NCBI GenBank assembly: GCA_033557465.1
Contig: CM066039.1
Location: 397,377,440 to 397,441,439 of the forward strand
Direction: 5' to 3'
DNA from: Ichthyophis bannanicus
Lineage: Eukaryota > Chordata > Amphibia > Gymnophiona > Ichthyophiidae
DNA length: 64,000 bases
Positions within the stretch are counted from its first letter, which is position 1; each line of letters begins with the position of its first letter. The notes under the pieces were generated by a model. It was not told the origin of the DNA. It worked only from the letters and a program-made list of their open reading frames with translations, and did no database searches. A program made the position numbers and the translations under genes. Positions 63,055 to 64,000 of the stretch are shown one piece after another.

Positions 63055-63604
63055 GTTTGCTCAGCTCATATCACTCCTCTTCTTATTCGCTTACACTGGT
63101 TGCCTATTCCTTTCCGCATTCAATACAAGGTTCTGATTTTTGTCCACAGGGCTTTACACACTGGTGTTCCTCTTTATCTCTCTGACTTGGTGCACTTTCA
63201 CTGTCCCTCTAGAACTCTTCGGTCGATTCACGCTAATCGTCTTTTTCTTCCACCTCCTTCCAGGGCTCGTCTTGAATCAACACGCTCCTCTGCTTTCTTT
63301 TTCCTCGGCCCCCGCCTTTGGAATTCTCTCCCCTTAGCTTTGCGACTAGAATCCTCCTTCGGCACTTTCAAGGCCTCTCTCAAGACTCACCTCTTTTGTA
63401 CCGCTTTTGACATCCCTTCCCTTCCCACCCTCAGTTGATTGGTCCTTTCTCTGTTTTCTTCATTCTATCTTCTGCTGTCTCTTTTGTGAATAATTGGCGT
63501 TCTTTTCTGTTTCCCTAGTAGCCTTTGTTTTATTGTACACCGCTGTATGCCTTTCGGTCCAGGCGGTATAATAAGTTTTAAAATAAAGATAAAGATAAAG
63601 ATAT
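63055..63604 (+). mobile_element. L2 LINE copy f
   Basis: The L2 ORF2 C-terminus (63100-63438) has LHWLPIPFRIQYKVL after a frameshift, LYLSDLVHF, FFLGPRLWNSLPLALR and FKASLKTHLFC, ending in TGA. The 3' UTR closes with TACACCGCTGTATGCC, GGCGGTATAATAAG and (AAAGAT)n. It lies head to head with copy e. Confidence 0.87.
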
Positions 63605-63697
63605 AATGCCCTGTTCAATGTAATTTCAGTTTGTTCAATGTAAACTGCACTGATGCAGAATAGTGCGGTATATAAGAGAATATAAATAAATAAATAT
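63605..63697 (+). repeat. L2-type 3' tail fragment, plus
   Basis: TTCAATGTAAACTGCACTGA, then AGTGCGGTATATAAGAGAAT and (AAAT)n. It mirrors 57355-57445. Confidence 0.85.
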
Positions 63698-64000
63698 GAC
63701 AGTACCTGCAATTACACACATGAACAGTACCTACAGCCAAACATGTACAGTCCATGCAACCACACACATGTACAGTGCCTGCAGCTGCACATATGTACGG
63801 TACATACAGCCACACATGCATACCTGTAGCCACACATATGTACACTATGTATAATAACACATATACAGTATATGCAGCCAAACGTGCACAGTTCATGCAG
63901 TCACACATGTATAGAACACGCAGCTACACACATGTACAGTACCTGTGGCCATACAAGTGTACAGTACATGCAGCTGTACATGTGACAGTATCTGCACACA
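63698..64000 (+). repeat. 24-25-bp minisatellite, array 2, reaching the window end
   Basis: About 12 units in the style of CAGCCACACACATGTACAGT. The last three units repeat the end of array 1 (60180-60250) almost exactly, so the two arrays share an origin. Open frames on the minus strand here are repeat by-products. Confidence 0.82.

Overview
The window looks like a repeat-rich tetrapod nuclear genome, most probably an amphibian and perhaps a caecilian. That is inferred from the repeat mix: CR1-like and L2-like LINEs, L1 lineages, a Gmr1-like gypsy LTR element, tRNA-derived SINEs and long VNTR arrays. I found no host protein-coding exon, tRNA gene, rRNA gene or CRISPR array that I can support. 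Nearly all readable protein sequence belongs to transposable elements (TEs) or to tandem repeats that happen to be open. Family names such as CR1-A and U1 are local labels.

Layout. 0-8 kb: CR1-A and CR1-B LINEs, then an L2 interrupted by a SINE. 8-10.8 kb: mostly unclassified sequence. 10.8-17.1 kb: a CR1-A (-) joined to a 3'-truncated L1 (-) that keeps an intact ORF1. 17.1-24.4 kb: a CR1 ORF1 (esterase) split by a complete 6.27-kb gypsy element with two 1.52-kb LTRs and a 4-bp target-site duplication (TSD) GACT. 24.4-30.2 kb: an L2 LINE whose reverse-transcriptase (RT) segment is amplified into about 37 copies of a 94-bp tandem repeat. 30-36 kb: LINE and SINE fragments plus unassigned sequence. 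36.4-37.7 kb: about 51 copies of a 27-bp minisatellite. 38-42 kb: L2 pieces and foldback repeats. 42.6-45.3 kb: a 53-bp VNTR with a CR1-C LINE inserted in it. 45.7-46.3 kb: a solo LTR with TSD AGAT. 48.4-49.9 kb: CR1-A. 51.4-52.2 kb: a 51-bp VNTR in a CR1-B tail. 52.9-59.5 kb: two ORF1-only (half-L1) elements flanking a TIR element that carries a nested L2. 60-64 kb: a second LTR-like sequence with a coding stretch, a CR1-A, a SINE, L2s and two related 24-25-bp minisatellites.

Three results stand out. (1) Two half-L1 elements of 1.65 kb, in opposite orientations, each have ORF1 but no ORF2, and each has its own 12-13-bp TSD. They look like a non-autonomous family comparable to mammalian HAL1. 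(2) The gypsy element has a SCAN-like capsid, zinc knuckle, protease and integrase but no RT or RNase H. A long basic reading frame runs from integrase through the polypurine tract into the 3' LTR, and its C-terminal motif recurs in the second LTR-like sequence. (3) LINE sequence has repeatedly seeded tandem arrays: the 94-bp array from L2 RT, and the 51/53-bp arrays from the CR1-B 3' tail.

All homology statements come from reading motifs by eye. Boundaries without a stated TSD are approximate.
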